Shown here one piece after another: positions 42,293 to 51,508 of a stretch of DNA of 64,000 nucleotides; the first letter of the stretch is position 1; every line of letters starts with the position of its first letter. Both the position numbers and the translations under genes were made by a program. The stretch covers positions 1 to 64,000 of the forward strand of contig JANRJV010000055.1 in the NCBI GenBank assembly GCA_033763795.1. Reading direction: 5' to 3'. The notes under the pieces were generated by a model that ran no database searches, was not told the DNA's origin, and saw nothing but the letters and a program-made list of their open reading frames with translations. Source of the DNA: JAEUIV01 sp033763795. GTDB lineage: Bacteria > Planctomycetota > Phycisphaerae > Phycisphaerales > UBA1924.

Positions 42293-42958
42293 TCAGGCGG
42301 AGCGGCGGCGGCGCAGGCCGGCGAGGGCGACGGCGGAGAGAGCGACGGCGCCCGGGGCGGGGACGGAGGTGGCGGGCGAGCCGATGTCGTTGTTAGCGGC
42401 GCGGTAGGCGCCGTTCTCGCCGATGACGCTGAGGCCCAGGTTGTTGCCCGAGCGGTCGGCCTCGAAGGTGGTGCCGCGGGTGATGGCGCCGTAGGTGTAG
42501 GAGCTGAGCAGGTCTCCGGCGGGGCTGTAGAAGAAGACGCCGTCGCCGTTGCTGGAGAGCCCGCTGAAGGTGTCGGTGACGCCGGGGGAGGGGAGCATCT
42601 CGTCGGTGCCCAGGATCTGGACTGAGCTGGAGAGGTTCCAGTTGGTGCGGAAGGCGGCCTCGTTGGCGGCGGCCTCTTCGAGGATGATGATGGACTCTCC
42701 CGCGGCGATGGTGATGGCGGGGAAGAAGTTGGGCTGGGGGGTGGGGCCGCCCAGCGCGTCCTCGGTGTCGGCCCACTGGTAGCCGGCGAGGTTGATGGAG
42801 GCGGCGCCGGTGTTGGTGAGCTCCCACCAGTCGCCGTTGATGGTGCTGGCGGTGCCGGCGGTGGTCTGGGCCTGGAGCTCTGTGACGACCAGGGCGGCGT
42901 TGGCGGCGGCGGCGAGGGCGGCGACGAACGAAGCGGCGACAACGATAGAAGTCTTCAT
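42293..42958 (-). CDS. Exported lamin-tail-domain protein with PEP-CTERM-like tail
   Basis: This 221-residue protein has a signal peptide (MKTSIVVAASFVAALAAAANA) and a lamin-tail-like (LTD) domain: LVVTELQAQ, GDWWELTNTGAASINLAGYQW, ITIAAGESIIILEEAA, and SNGDGVFFYSPAGDLL. The C-terminus is VPAPGAVALSAVALAGLRRRRS, again a proline motif, a helix and basic residues. AAGGGA lies before the ATG at 42958. It is 110 bp from the next gene in the same direction, which has the same kind of tail, so both may use the same sorting enzyme. Confidence 0.85.
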   Translation of the reverse strand: MKTSIVVAASFVAALAAAANAALVVTELQAQTTAGTASTINGDWWELTNTGAASINLAGYQWADTEDALGGPTPQPNFFPAITIAAGESIIILEEAAANEAAFRTNWNLSSSVQILGTDEMLPSPGVTDTFSGLSSNGDGVFFYSPAGDLLSSYTYGAITRGTTFEADRSGNNLGLSVIGENGAYRAANNDIGSPATSVPAPGAVALSAVALAGLRRRRSA

Positions 42959-43248
42959 CGATCTTCCCTTCTGAGGAGAGGCGACCCGACCGCGCCGAAG
43001 ACGCACTTGCGCCTGGGGCGGACGGAAGGTGTGACGTGGATGTGGGGGTCGCCCGTGCGAGGCGACCGGGAAGACGAAAGCTAGAGGCCCTTGTTCAAGG
43101 ACCCTTGAGGGTGGTGTGAAGCTTTCGTGAGGCCTGCGTGCGGCGGGCGGTCGTCTGTTGACGACGAGCGCTGTCCGGCGTAAGCGGGGGGAGATTGCGA
43201 AGCTGGGCGATCGTCGCGCGGAGCCCTTGGGGGCGTCGGTCGTGCGAA

Positions 43249-43322
43249 TGGCGACGGGCGGACTCGAACCGCCGACCTGAGGGTTATGAATCCTCCGCTC
43301 TAACCAGCTGAGCTACATCGCC
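43249..43322 (-). tRNA. tRNA-Met (anticodon CAT)
   Basis: The minus strand folds with acceptor GGCGATG/CGTCGCC, D-arm TAGCTCAGCTGGTTAGAGC, anticodon loop TTCATAA (CAT) and T-arm GGCGGTTCGAGTCCGCC. A paired first acceptor base indicates an elongator rather than an initiator. One A-C mismatch closes the anticodon stem. Confidence 0.93.
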
Positions 43323-43378
43323 GGACAGGGGGTGAGTATAGCGGGGGCGGCGGGGGTCGGGGACGCGTGCGGCGCACG

Positions 43379-43406
43379 AAAAAAGCCGAGGGTCGGCCCT
43401 CGGCTT
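43379..43406 (-). terminator. Terminator of the C25 peptidase gene
   Basis: Read on the minus strand, a 10-bp stem (AAGCCGAGGG / CCCTCGGCTT) with a 4-base loop is followed by TTTTC. It lies about 50 bp after the stop at 43458. Confidence 0.85.
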
Positions 43407-43457
43407 GGAACTGCGGGTGGGATGTAGAAGGCGGCGTTGGTGCGGTTGCGGCGCGGC

Positions 43458-45710
43458 TTACTGGCAGGAGTTGCCGAAGGCGCGGAGCACGTCGATCACG
43501 TCGCTGAAGTTGACGATGAGGCTGAAGTCCGCGTCGCCCTGGCCCAGGACGTCTTCGTAGCTGGCGCCCCAGTTCTGGAGGACGGTGACGACGTCGGTGA
43601 AGTCGACGACGCCGTCACGGTTGGCGTCGCCTCGGATGGCGATGGGGAGGACGATCTCGGCGGGCCGGTTGGGGGTGGTGTCGGTGTAGGCGGTGACGCG
43701 GAGCTGGCCGCAGGTGTCGATGTCGAGGTCGAGGGTGATATTGCCGGTGGCGTCGGTGTAGCCGTTGACCTGGACGTCGTTCTCCTTGTAGGCGGAGACG
43801 ATGGCGTTGGCGATGGGATCGCCGCCGGAGTTGGTGAAGGTGAGCTGGAGCGAGCGTGCGCCCGGGGCGAGGTAGGCGGGTCCGCCGCGGAGTGCGAAGC
43901 CGAACGTGGTGGTGCTGGGATTTTCGCGCCAGGGCATGAGCTCGGGGTCGCCCTGGAGGAGGTAGAGGAAGCGGTTGTCCCATCCGCAGTCGCCGTTGTT
44001 GAAGGCCATGGTTGCGCCGGCGAGGTTGACGGTCATTCCCATGGTGGGGGTGAAGCTGAAGGTATTGATCCAGGAGATGTTCGCCTTGGCGTAGGTGTGG
44101 TTGGCGACGGTCCAGGTGGCGCGGGTGCCGCCGACGTGGGCGACGGCGCCGGCGGAGCGCCGGTGCCAGGCTTCGGAGATGGAGGTCTCGCCCGCGCGGT
44201 CGATCTGGCTGTTGGTGCAGGCGACGGAGAAGATGATGGGCCTGACGAAGATGTTCATGGCCATGCTGTTGACGTCGGTCTTGGTGAGGGAGTCGTGGTT
44301 GAAATCCCAATCGGACCAGTTGGTCCCGCCGCCGTGCCCGCGGTAGAGGACGATTCCCTGTCCGGCGGCGATGTCGCTCTTGACGTTGGCGACGGTGCCA
44401 TTGGACTGGGTGCCGCGGCGGAGGGTGAAGTCGGGGCTGTTGCCGGGGTAGACGGCGGCGGCGATCTGGTTGATGCAGTCGACGTAGCCGTTGGAGACCT
44501 GGTTGTGTCCCGCGAGGAGGATGTTGTCGTAGCGCGTGGTATTGGCGGGGTTGTTCTGGTAGTTGATGGAGCGGGTGAGGATGGTGGAGAGTTCGGTCTC
44601 GTTGGCGACGGAGATGCGGCCGAGGTAGCGGTCGGGGCTGCTGGTGGTGGTGACGCCGTTGCAGGAGTAGGCGTAGTCGGAGACGTTCGCGGCGTGGCGC
44701 GGGCTGTAGCCCAGGGGGATCCGGTCGGTGTCGCCCACGAGGAGGACGTAGTCGTCGGACCCGGCGGGGCGCGAGTTTTGCCACTGGTCGATGTAGGCGA
44801 GGAACTGGGCGGGGGTGGTGCCGATGCTCTCTGAGGTGCGGACGGTGACGCGGTAGCCGCGGTTGCGCTTCTGGGTGATGAAGGGGTTGAGCGTGTCGAC
44901 CCAGTCGGCCGGGGCGATGATCAGGTACTCGCCCTCGTAGGCGGTGAGGTTGGGGAAGACGTAGGTGTTGAGGACGACGGTGTAGTTGTCGAAGATGGAC
45001 GCGAGTCCGACGTTGGTGCGGCGGGTGACTTCGGTGGCCGGCAGGGGGGCGCCGTTGTGTCCCACGAAGACGCGGATGGAGCGATTGACCGTGAGGGTGC
45101 GCGTGGCGGGGTTGTATCGGAAGGGGTTGACCTGGGCCTGCTGAGCGCGGACTCCCAGGAGGTCGTCCGGACCGCCGATGAGCTGACCCGCGGCGGCGGG
45201 GTAGGTGGTGTTCTGGTTGTAGAAGGCGGCGTCCTGGACGGGAGTGGGCGGTGTCGGCGGGACGCCTTCCTCTTCGATGTAGTCGGCCTGAGCCGGGTAG
45301 ATGGTGACGTTGGGGAAGGAGGAGGTCTGCAAGACGGTGACCTGTGGGGTCGAGAGCTGCGGGGCGTTCGTGGGGATTGCGAGCAGCAGAGGGAAGACGG
45401 GGATCTCGGGCTTGCCCGGCTCCATGGTGCTGCTGCTGATGCCGTTGATGTCGAGGGAGATGCGGCTGAAGTTGCCGAGGCCCGGGAGGTTGACGGGGGT
45501 GACGTAGAAGCCGTGGATTGTGATGTTGAGCACGGACTGATCTTCGCTCGACAGGCCGCGGTCAACCACGACCGAGGGGGGCGTGCCAGCGGGGAGCGTG
45601 TCGAGGGCGACCCACTGAGGCCCGGCGATCTGCGCGTACGTGGTTGAAATGAGACAGACAACTGCGCCGGCTCCAAGAGCCAGGCGCGCCGCGGCGGCAC
45701 CGAATTTCAT
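43458..45710 (-). CDS. Secreted C25 (gingipain-like) cysteine peptidase with C-terminal dockerin repeats
   Basis: The 750-residue protein has a signal peptide (ARLALGAGAVVCLISTTYA). A propeptide-like region is followed by a C25 peptidase: YEGEYLIIAPADWVDTLNPF, then DDYVLLVGDTDRIPLGY, the catalytic His (about 459) in YRGHGGGTNW, and the catalytic Cys (about 498) in FSVACTNSQ. After an Ig-like segment, two dockerin-type loops (GDANRDGVVDFTDVVTVLQN and GQGDADFSLIVNFSDVIDVL) close the protein. GGAG precedes ATG 45710; an in-frame ATG at 45725 is less likely. It should act outside the cell, perhaps in breakdown of protein or in secretion. Confidence 0.87.
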   Translation of the reverse strand: MKFGAAAARLALGAGAVVCLISTTYAQIAGPQWVALDTLPAGTPPSVVVDRGLSSEDQSVLNITIHGFYVTPVNLPGLGNFSRISLDINGISSSTMEPGKPEIPVFPLLLAIPTNAPQLSTPQVTVLQTSSFPNVTIYPAQADYIEEEGVPPTPPTPVQDAAFYNQNTTYPAAAGQLIGGPDDLLGVRAQQAQVNPFRYNPATRTLTVNRSIRVFVGHNGAPLPATEVTRRTNVGLASIFDNYTVVLNTYVFPNLTAYEGEYLIIAPADWVDTLNPFITQKRNRGYRVTVRTSESIGTTPAQFLAYIDQWQNSRPAGSDDYVLLVGDTDRIPLGYSPRHAANVSDYAYSCNGVTTTSSPDRYLGRISVANETELSTILTRSINYQNNPANTTRYDNILLAGHNQVSNGYVDCINQIAAAVYPGNSPDFTLRRGTQSNGTVANVKSDIAAGQGIVLYRGHGGGTNWSDWDFNHDSLTKTDVNSMAMNIFVRPIIFSVACTNSQIDRAGETSISEAWHRRSAGAVAHVGGTRATWTVANHTYAKANISWINTFSFTPTMGMTVNLAGATMAFNNGDCGWDNRFLYLLQGDPELMPWRENPSTTTFGFALRGGPAYLAPGARSLQLTFTNSGGDPIANAIVSAYKENDVQVNGYTDATGNITLDLDIDTCGQLRVTAYTDTTPNRPAEIVLPIAIRGDANRDGVVDFTDVVTVLQNWGASYEDVLGQGDADFSLIVNFSDVIDVLRAFGNSCQ

Positions 45711-45870
45711 CGCGTCTTTCTCCATGTGCCATCCGCCGCACGGCTTCTGACCGCGGGCGTGATGGACCGGAAAAAGTGGCATCCACCGGATGTTCTCGCA
45801 AGGAGTATTCCTGGCAAACCGTGAAATTTCGTGAAAGCGGTGCGAGCGGTCCCTCGCGCGGCCCACGCGG

Positions 45871-46596
45871 TCAGGGTTTCACGTAGCCCTCACGGACGGC
45901 GAAGAGCACGACGTCGGCCCGGGTGTGGAGGTCGAGCTTTTTCATGAGTCGCTGGGTGTGGTTGTCGACGGTCTTGGGGCAGAGGCCGAGCGTGGCGGCG
46001 GCCTGCTTGGCGGAGAGGCCCCTGGCGAGATGGATGAGGACTTCCCGCTCGCGGGGCGAGAGGCGGGGGCTGGGCGTTTCGCTGGCGAGCTTGACGCATC
46101 GGCAGGTCGGTCCTGCGGAGCCCGGGCGGGCGCGTAGTGCGGCGATGAGGTCTTCGGGCGGGTCGAGCTCGCTGATGTGGGCGGAGGAGCCGCAGGTGGC
46201 GGCGGCGCGGCAGGTTCGTTCGGCGTGCTCGGAGCTGAGGACGATGACGCGTGTGCGGGGGCTGAGTCGCTGGAGGCGGCCGGCGAGGGCGATGAACGGA
46301 TGAGCGGCGTTGTCGCAGGCGAGGACGAGGGCGTCGGGCTGGCCGTCGACTGCGAGGGCGGCGGCCTCTTCCGCGCTGGTGGCGCGTCCCAGGAGGTCGA
46401 TGCCGGGATCGGCCGAGAGCCAGGCTCCGAGGGCGGCGCGGTGGAGGGCGCGCTGGTCGGCGACGACGACGGTGATGGTCTTGCGTGCGGCGACGGAGCG
46501 CTGCGCCGGCGCGGTGGGCGCGCGGTCGAGGAGGGCTGTGGAGCCCGAAGAGGCGCGCTCGGGTTCGGGGATGTAGATGCTTGAGTGCAGTTCCAT
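45871..46596 (-). CDS. LuxR-family transcriptional regulator with degenerate receiver
   Basis: This 241-residue protein has a receiver-like N-terminal domain (ITVVVADQRALHRAALGAWL) and a C-terminal LuxR HTH (SPREREVLIHLARGLSAKQA, followed by PKTVDNHTQRLMKKL). The receiver lacks the usual acceptor pattern: where LLDLxMP is expected it reads LVLACDNAAHPF, so the phosphorylation site may be missing or displaced. It begins 76 bp downstream of the ECF sigma gene and upstream of the C25 peptidase gene, all on one strand. It is probably a DNA-binding regulator; its signal is unknown. Confidence 0.85.
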   Translation of the reverse strand: MELHSSIYIPEPERASSGSTALLDRAPTAPAQRSVAARKTITVVVADQRALHRAALGAWLSADPGIDLLGRATSAEEAAALAVDGQPDALVLACDNAAHPFIALAGRLQRLSPRTRVIVLSSEHAERTCRAAATCGSSAHISELDPPEDLIAALRARPGSAGPTCRCVKLASETPSPRLSPREREVLIHLARGLSAKQAAATLGLCPKTVDNHTQRLMKKLDLHTRADVVLFAVREGYVKP

Positions 46597-46672
46597 GGAT
46601 GCTGACCTCCGCAGCGGGGTGTTTCGTCCGGCTCAGCCGGGCGGGAGGGCGCCTGTCGTGGCGCCGGGTGAT

Positions 46673-47179
46673 TCAGGACGCGAGGCGTGACGGACCGGAA
46701 GGCGGGAGCGATCGACGGAGCCAGTCGAGGGCGCGGTCCCTGCTGCCGGCGACGGCGGAGCGGGAGACGTCGACGGCGCTGGCGGCTTCGTGCTCGGTCA
46801 TGCCCTTGACGACGGTGAGCACGAGGGACTCCCACTGGCGCTTGGAGAGCTCGGCGAGACGGTCGCGGAGATCGTCGTCGAGCTGTGCGGCGAAGTGGGC
46901 GGTGGCGCCGGTGCGTCGTGCCTCGAGGGAGCGCTCGCCGGCGAGGCGGTCGCGGGTGCGTTTGGAGAGGGTGTCGAAGGCGAGGTTGCGGACGATCATG
47001 CGGAGGTAGGCGAGGGGTGCGCCGACGATGTCGATCCGTCCTGCCTCCATGGCGCGGACGAAGGCCTCCTGGACGAGGTCCTGCGCGGTGTCGGCGTCGA
47101 CGTACCGCCTGGCGAAATGGACGAGCGCCGCGTACGTGTCGCTTGACGACACGCCATGAGCCGGATCCCTGTGCTCCAT
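46673..47179 (-). CDS. ECF-type RNA polymerase sigma factor
   Basis: The 168-residue protein has sigma region 2 (YAALVHFARRYVDADTAQDL, followed by VQEAFVRAMEAG and PLAYLRMIVRNLAFDTLSKR) and region 4 (LAELSKRQWESLVLTVVKGM, then TEHEAASAVDVSRSAVAGSR). Typical members direct transcription of small stress or surface regulons. I chose ATG 47179, which has GGAGG 10 bp upstream; an in-frame upstream extension is low-complexity. No anti-sigma gene lies beside it. The upstream 190 bases are relatively AT-rich. Confidence 0.88.
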   Translation of the reverse strand: MEHRDPAHGVSSSDTYAALVHFARRYVDADTAQDLVQEAFVRAMEAGRIDIVGAPLAYLRMIVRNLAFDTLSKRTRDRLAGERSLEARRTGATAHFAAQLDDDLRDRLAELSKRQWESLVLTVVKGMTEHEAASAVDVSRSAVAGSRDRALDWLRRSLPPSGPSRLAS

Positions 47180-47507
47180 GGCACGGGTCCTCCACGCCTT
47201 GAATTGTGCGCTCGCGGTCGCCCGGGCCTCACCACGGCCCTGTAGGGGGGTCGCCCTACGGCAGGGGAACATATCGAGCGCCAATCCGCTGGTTATCGAA
47301 ACCCACCGTCAATCAAACTACCCAGATTCGAATCTATGTCATGGGGCAATAGCCTCAGTGAAGTGAGAAGATTGTCACCTCCTGTGAATTGGGTGCGGAA
47401 CAACCCTGTAGAACCTGCCGCTTAGGGGGGAGTGATCTCGCGCGGAAATTGCGCGTCCAGATGCGTGGCGCGAGATGAAGGGTGGCGCGCTGCCTCGAGC
47501 GGAGGGC
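47180..47507. other. Intergenic spacer upstream of the ECF sigma gene
   Basis: This 328-base spacer has an AT-rich stretch at about 47280-47390 (ATCAAACTACCCAGATTCGA and nearby), probably the promoter of the sigma gene. I see no RNA gene or coding region. Confidence 0.45.
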
Positions 47508-47855
47508 TCAGGCGTGCGCGCAGAGTTCGAGCAGCTCAGCGAGCGTGTGCAGCGTTTGCGTCTCGGCGTCGTCCATCAGCATGGCGAGCTCGCCGGGGCC
47601 CAGGTTGAGATCGGCGGCGGCGTGCGTGAGCAGCATGAGGGCGACGCGGGCGACGCGGTGGCCGGGCTCGAAGAGCGTGGGCGCGGAGGTGACCAGAGCG
47701 AGGTCGGTGCGCACGAGTTTTTCACGGAGTGCGGCGCGGCGGTGCTGATCGAGGGCCGCGAACCATGACGCGAGCACGCCCCGGGCCTGCGGTGAGCGCG
47801 GGGCGGGGCGCGGGTGCGGGAGCGGGACGAGCGACGTGGGGGCGAGGCTGACCAT
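47508..47855 (-). CDS. Small hypothetical protein, 115 residues
   Basis: I do not recognise it. It is soluble and mostly helical, with LASWFAALDQHRRAALREKL, ARVALMLLTHAAADLNLGPG and LHTLAELLELCAHA. AAAGGA lies before the ATG at 47855, a good ribosome site. It may be a small regulator or helper, but no motif supports this. It is in the same direction as the ECF sigma and LuxR genes. Confidence 0.6.
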   Translation of the reverse strand: MVSLAPTSLVPLPHPRPAPRSPQARGVLASWFAALDQHRRAALREKLVRTDLALVTSAPTLFEPGHRVARVALMLLTHAAADLNLGPGELAMLMDDAETQTLHTLAELLELCAHA

Positions 47856-48303
47856 GGCGAGTCCTTTCGCCGTGCGGGCGCAGCGATGCGTGGGCGCGGT
47901 CTCCGGCTCCGCCGGAGATGATGTGCGGGGTTCAATGGCCGCTCGGGGCGCGAACTCCCGAGGGGCCCAAGGAGAGGAGACGATCCGTTTCTCCCACGTG
48001 TGGGGCCGTCCTTGGCCCCGCGGTTGTCGCTCCGCGGTCATCCGTGACTTGTGCGGGGCGCGCTCTTGGTCGAGCGTGCTGCGTTTCCGCAGTCTGCATA
48101 AAGAGAACCGCGAGTGCGGGCCCGTTGTCATGGGGCGATCGCCCGGCGTGGTGGAGATGAAACGTTGAATCGTTGGGGACAGCCGCTCAATTCGGTTGGG
48201 GCGCACCGAGAGTGCGTGGCGTCAAACCCCGGAACTGACTGAGGTGAACCCATCGGCGCGGGGCGGGCTGAGGGCGCGGAGGGTGGCGCGTCCCTGAGAA
48301 AGG
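47856..48303. other. Intergenic spacer downstream of the LEPRLL cyclophilin gene
   Basis: No convincing gene, tRNA or repeat is visible in these 448 bases. A frame through them on the minus strand has the proline/arginine-rich look of a shadow. No U-tract hairpin stands out after the cyclophilin stop at 48304. Confidence 0.35.
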
Positions 48304-51300
48304 TCAGGCCTCGCCGTCCTCGATGGGAGGTGTTCCGCCGCCGTCTGAGCCGTCTGAGCCGTCGGAGCCGTCCGGCGGGCCCGACGCGTTGCCGGGGGTG
48401 ACGGCGGGGCCCGCGAGGCCCACGCGGATCTGGAAGTCGTTGAGGGCGGGGAGATTCGCGTCGGGGGAGGAGACGCGGACGGTCCGGAGGTCCGTCTCGG
48501 CGGTGAGCCTGGCGATGCGGCGTGCGTCGACGCCGAAGGTCGCGCCGTCGTTGTCGGTGACGACGTTGTCGAGGCGGATGGAGTCGATGTTGGTGGCGAC
48601 GACGAAGGAGTTCTCGACGACGGCGTCGGAGCCGGCGACGCTGAGGCGGGCGAGGCGCGAGCCCGGGTCGAAGTTGGCGGAGCTGGCCGGGAAGCCTGAG
48701 AGGTTGCCGGGTGCGCCGACGTAGATCTGCGAGTCGCGCATGGCGCCGAGGGTGATTCGGTCGACGCGGCCGTTGGCGCGGAAGACGGAGTTGTCGAAGG
48801 ATCCGCGGACGTCGAGGGTGCTGAGAGTGGACTGGCCTCTGGGGGCGGCCTGGGTGATGACGATCGTGGCGGATGTGGCGTTGCCGCCGACCTGGAGCGA
48901 GGTCATTCGGGTGGTTTCGAGGGTGCCGCTGAGGTCGTCGGCGATGCGGGCTCGTGTGAGGAAGCCGGGGCTGAGGGTGCCGCTGAAGGAGTTTGCGCGG
49001 AAGTCGGAGATGCCGCCGCCGCGGATGTTGGAGGTGACAACGTTGCCGGCGGAGAAGCGTGCGAGGGTGGCCTGGATATCGAGGGTGGTGGCGGAGATGT
49101 CGTCGGTCTGGAAGATGCGAACGTCGCCGCCGCCCAGGTTGATGGTGGAGGAGAAGACGCCGTCGTCGGGGCGCCAGACGGGTGCGAGGCCCGTGACGTT
49201 GATGGTGGAGTTGCGGATGGCGCCGGTGGCGTCGAAGGTCCGGATGGCGGCCTGGCCCTGTCCGGCGTTGACGGTGAGGGTCGCGGTGAAATCGCCGGGG
49301 AGCGAGCGGGCGCGATCGCCCTTGATCTGGATGGAGGTGATGGTGCGGACGTTGAGGACGCCGCCCGACCACTGGTCGGCGATGACGCGGGTCGCGGGCC
49401 CGGCGACGGTGATGGAGGTTGAGGTGAGGTGGCCGGCGGTGAGCGAGCCCATGGCGGTGGCGTTGGAGACGGTCCAGCCGGTGGCGTCTTCGAGGGTGAC
49501 GTCGCCCATGGCTCCGCGGACGATCCAGGTCGATCCGGTGACGTTGCCATCGATGCGCGCGCTGAAGAGCGCCCTGCTGACGCCGGCCTGCCCGGCGATG
49601 TCGAGGCCGGCCTGGAAGTTGCCGTCGATGCGGAGCATGCCGATGGACGGTGCGCCGATGACCTCCTGTCGGTCGGAGACGTCGGTCCAGCTGCGTGCGT
49701 CGAGCGAGGCGATGCGCATCTGCGAGCGGATCTGCGCGTCGCGGACGTTGCCCAGGTCGATGGTGGCGGAGCGGTCCTGAGCGGCCTGGCCGATCACGAG
49801 GTCTCCGGTGAGCAGCCCGGTGATGGACAGGCCGGCGACGCCACCTCGGAGGACGAGGTCGCCCGCGACGGGTCCTTCGAGGGAGAGGGTGGAGACGAGG
49901 CCCCGGTCGACGTAGAGGGCGAGGGGGTCGGACTCGTCGCCGTCGCCGTCGATGTCGGCGCCCAGGGCGAGTCCCGGGACGGTGTTGCCGCCCAGCTGGA
50001 AGCCCGAGAGTCCCGACTCGAGCCTGATGGAGACGACGGGGGCGCTGGAGATGATGAAGGCGATGTCTCCGTCCGGGCTGCGGCGGGAATCGACGATGGC
50101 GTCGACGGATCGCGCGTTGGAGATGACGATGCCGACGCGTCCCTCGGGCATTCCTTCGCGGAAGCGGATCTCGGTGACGCGGTCGCCGGAGAAGGTGACT
50201 CGGACGAAGTCGGCGGCGCCGATGCCGAGCTGGTCGAGGTCGTAGACCTGGACGCGCGGGCCGTTCTCGCCGTTGCGTCCGGTGAAGGTGACGGAGCCCG
50301 TGGGGTCGAGCTGATCGGGGACGGTTCCGTCGACGTCGACGAGCAGCGCGATGCGGTCGATGCGGATGACGTCTTCGGCGGTGAGGGTGATGGGGTTGCG
50401 CTGGTTGACGGCGTCGCGGTCGCGTACGGGGATCTCGTTGAAGGCTCCCTGCACGTTGCTGGCGTTGACTGTGAGGAAGGCGGCGAGGTCGTCCATGACT
50501 TCGAGGCCGCTGGCGGAAGTGATCTCGCCGAAGACGGTGAAGCCGCCGTTCTGGTTGTCGAGGTTCGAGCTGTTGTTCCCGAGGTTGAAGAACCACTCGT
50601 TGGTGGCGGAGTTGGGGTTGCCGCCAAGCTTGGCCATGGCGATGGTGCCGCGGAGGTTGGAGATGCCGGGCTCGTTTTGCACGGCGGCGTCCTGCGGGAT
50701 GCGAGCGAACGGCGGCTCGGCGCGGAAGCCGCCGGCTTGGATGACGAATCCCGGGACGGAGCGGTGGAACATGGTGCCGTCCCACGCGCCGCGGTTTGCG
50801 TAGTTCAGGAAGTTCTGGACGGTGAGGGGGGTCCGGTCGCGGAAGAGCTCGACGTCGATGATTCCCGAGAGCGTGGTGAAGCGAGCGACTTCCTGGGCGG
50901 GTCGGCGGGTGAAGAAGATGAGGTCTCCGCCGGCCTGTCCGTCGCCCGAGATCTGGTCGGCGCCGTTGAACTCGCCGTCGAATCTTCCGCCGTCGCGGCC
51001 GCGGATGATGGAGGAGTCGAGGCGGATGCGGTAGCGCTGGTCGGCGCTGACGTCGGCGGAGATGCGGATGGTGAAGCCGTCGTCCTCGATGTACTCGATG
51101 GCGGTGTTGAGGTTCCGGTCGTCGGCGGTTCCGAAGGCGCCGTCGTTTCCGGCGGTGGTGAAGGTGATGGAGCGCTCGTTGAGGGTGGAGGAGTCGAGGC
51201 GTTCGGAGGCGGTGAGGACGACGAGGCCGCGGTTATCCGCCTCGATGCGCGTGATGCTGGGGAGATCGCCCGCCAGCAGGAGCCGCGGCTCGAGCGGCTC

Positions 51301-51411
51301 GACGACGGGCAGGCCGCGGCGCGGCGCTGCGGGGGCGAGGGGCGTCAAGCGATTCGTTCCCAGACGGTTACGCACACCGATCGCCTTGCCGACGCGCCGC
51401 AACAGACTCAT
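48304..51411 (-). CDS. LEPRLL-type exported protein with cyclophilin (peptidyl-prolyl isomerase) domain
   Basis: This 1035-residue protein begins with the planctomycete export motif LEPRLLLAG at residues 40-48. Residues about 50-170 are Ig-like. A cyclophilin domain follows at about 175-330: VELFRDRTPLTVQNFLNYAN, GTMFHRSVPGFVIQAGG, GTIAMAKLGGNPNSATNEWF and FTVFGEITSASGLEV. The rest (about 400-1000) is a long beta-rich array with repeated short VRG/ITG/TAG-type turns, like a beta-helix or filament. The C-terminus is acidic and rich in DGSDGSD. GGAGG lies before the ATG at 51411. It probably folds or presents proteins on the cell surface. Confidence 0.85.
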   Translation of the reverse strand: MSLLRRVGKAIGVRNRLGTNRLTPLAPAAPRRGLPVVEPLEPRLLLAGDLPSITRIEADNRGLVVLTASERLDSSTLNERSITFTTAGNDGAFGTADDRNLNTAIEYIEDDGFTIRISADVSADQRYRIRLDSSIIRGRDGGRFDGEFNGADQISGDGQAGGDLIFFTRRPAQEVARFTTLSGIIDVELFRDRTPLTVQNFLNYANRGAWDGTMFHRSVPGFVIQAGGFRAEPPFARIPQDAAVQNEPGISNLRGTIAMAKLGGNPNSATNEWFFNLGNNSSNLDNQNGGFTVFGEITSASGLEVMDDLAAFLTVNASNVQGAFNEIPVRDRDAVNQRNPITLTAEDVIRIDRIALLVDVDGTVPDQLDPTGSVTFTGRNGENGPRVQVYDLDQLGIGAADFVRVTFSGDRVTEIRFREGMPEGRVGIVISNARSVDAIVDSRRSPDGDIAFIISSAPVVSIRLESGLSGFQLGGNTVPGLALGADIDGDGDESDPLALYVDRGLVSTLSLEGPVAGDLVLRGGVAGLSITGLLTGDLVIGQAAQDRSATIDLGNVRDAQIRSQMRIASLDARSWTDVSDRQEVIGAPSIGMLRIDGNFQAGLDIAGQAGVSRALFSARIDGNVTGSTWIVRGAMGDVTLEDATGWTVSNATAMGSLTAGHLTSTSITVAGPATRVIADQWSGGVLNVRTITSIQIKGDRARSLPGDFTATLTVNAGQGQAAIRTFDATGAIRNSTINVTGLAPVWRPDDGVFSSTINLGGGDVRIFQTDDISATTLDIQATLARFSAGNVVTSNIRGGGISDFRANSFSGTLSPGFLTRARIADDLSGTLETTRMTSLQVGGNATSATIVITQAAPRGQSTLSTLDVRGSFDNSVFRANGRVDRITLGAMRDSQIYVGAPGNLSGFPASSANFDPGSRLARLSVAGSDAVVENSFVVATNIDSIRLDNVVTDNDGATFGVDARRIARLTAETDLRTVRVSSPDANLPALNDFQIRVGLAGPAVTPGNASGPPDGSDGSDGSDGGGTPPIEDGEA

Positions 51412-51508
51412 CGAGAGGACCTCCAGAGACCGCCGGGGGCCGACCCCCGAGGGGGGAGCGGCGTGAGGGCGACCGGGCGGCATGGTATCCCCACGAGTGC
51501 CGGGAGGA

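Noticed and set aside
48128..50785. 885-codon minus-strand frame overlapping the cyclophilin gene
   Set aside because: It is arginine/proline/histidine-rich and motif-free. It is an alternative frame of the real LEPRLL protein.
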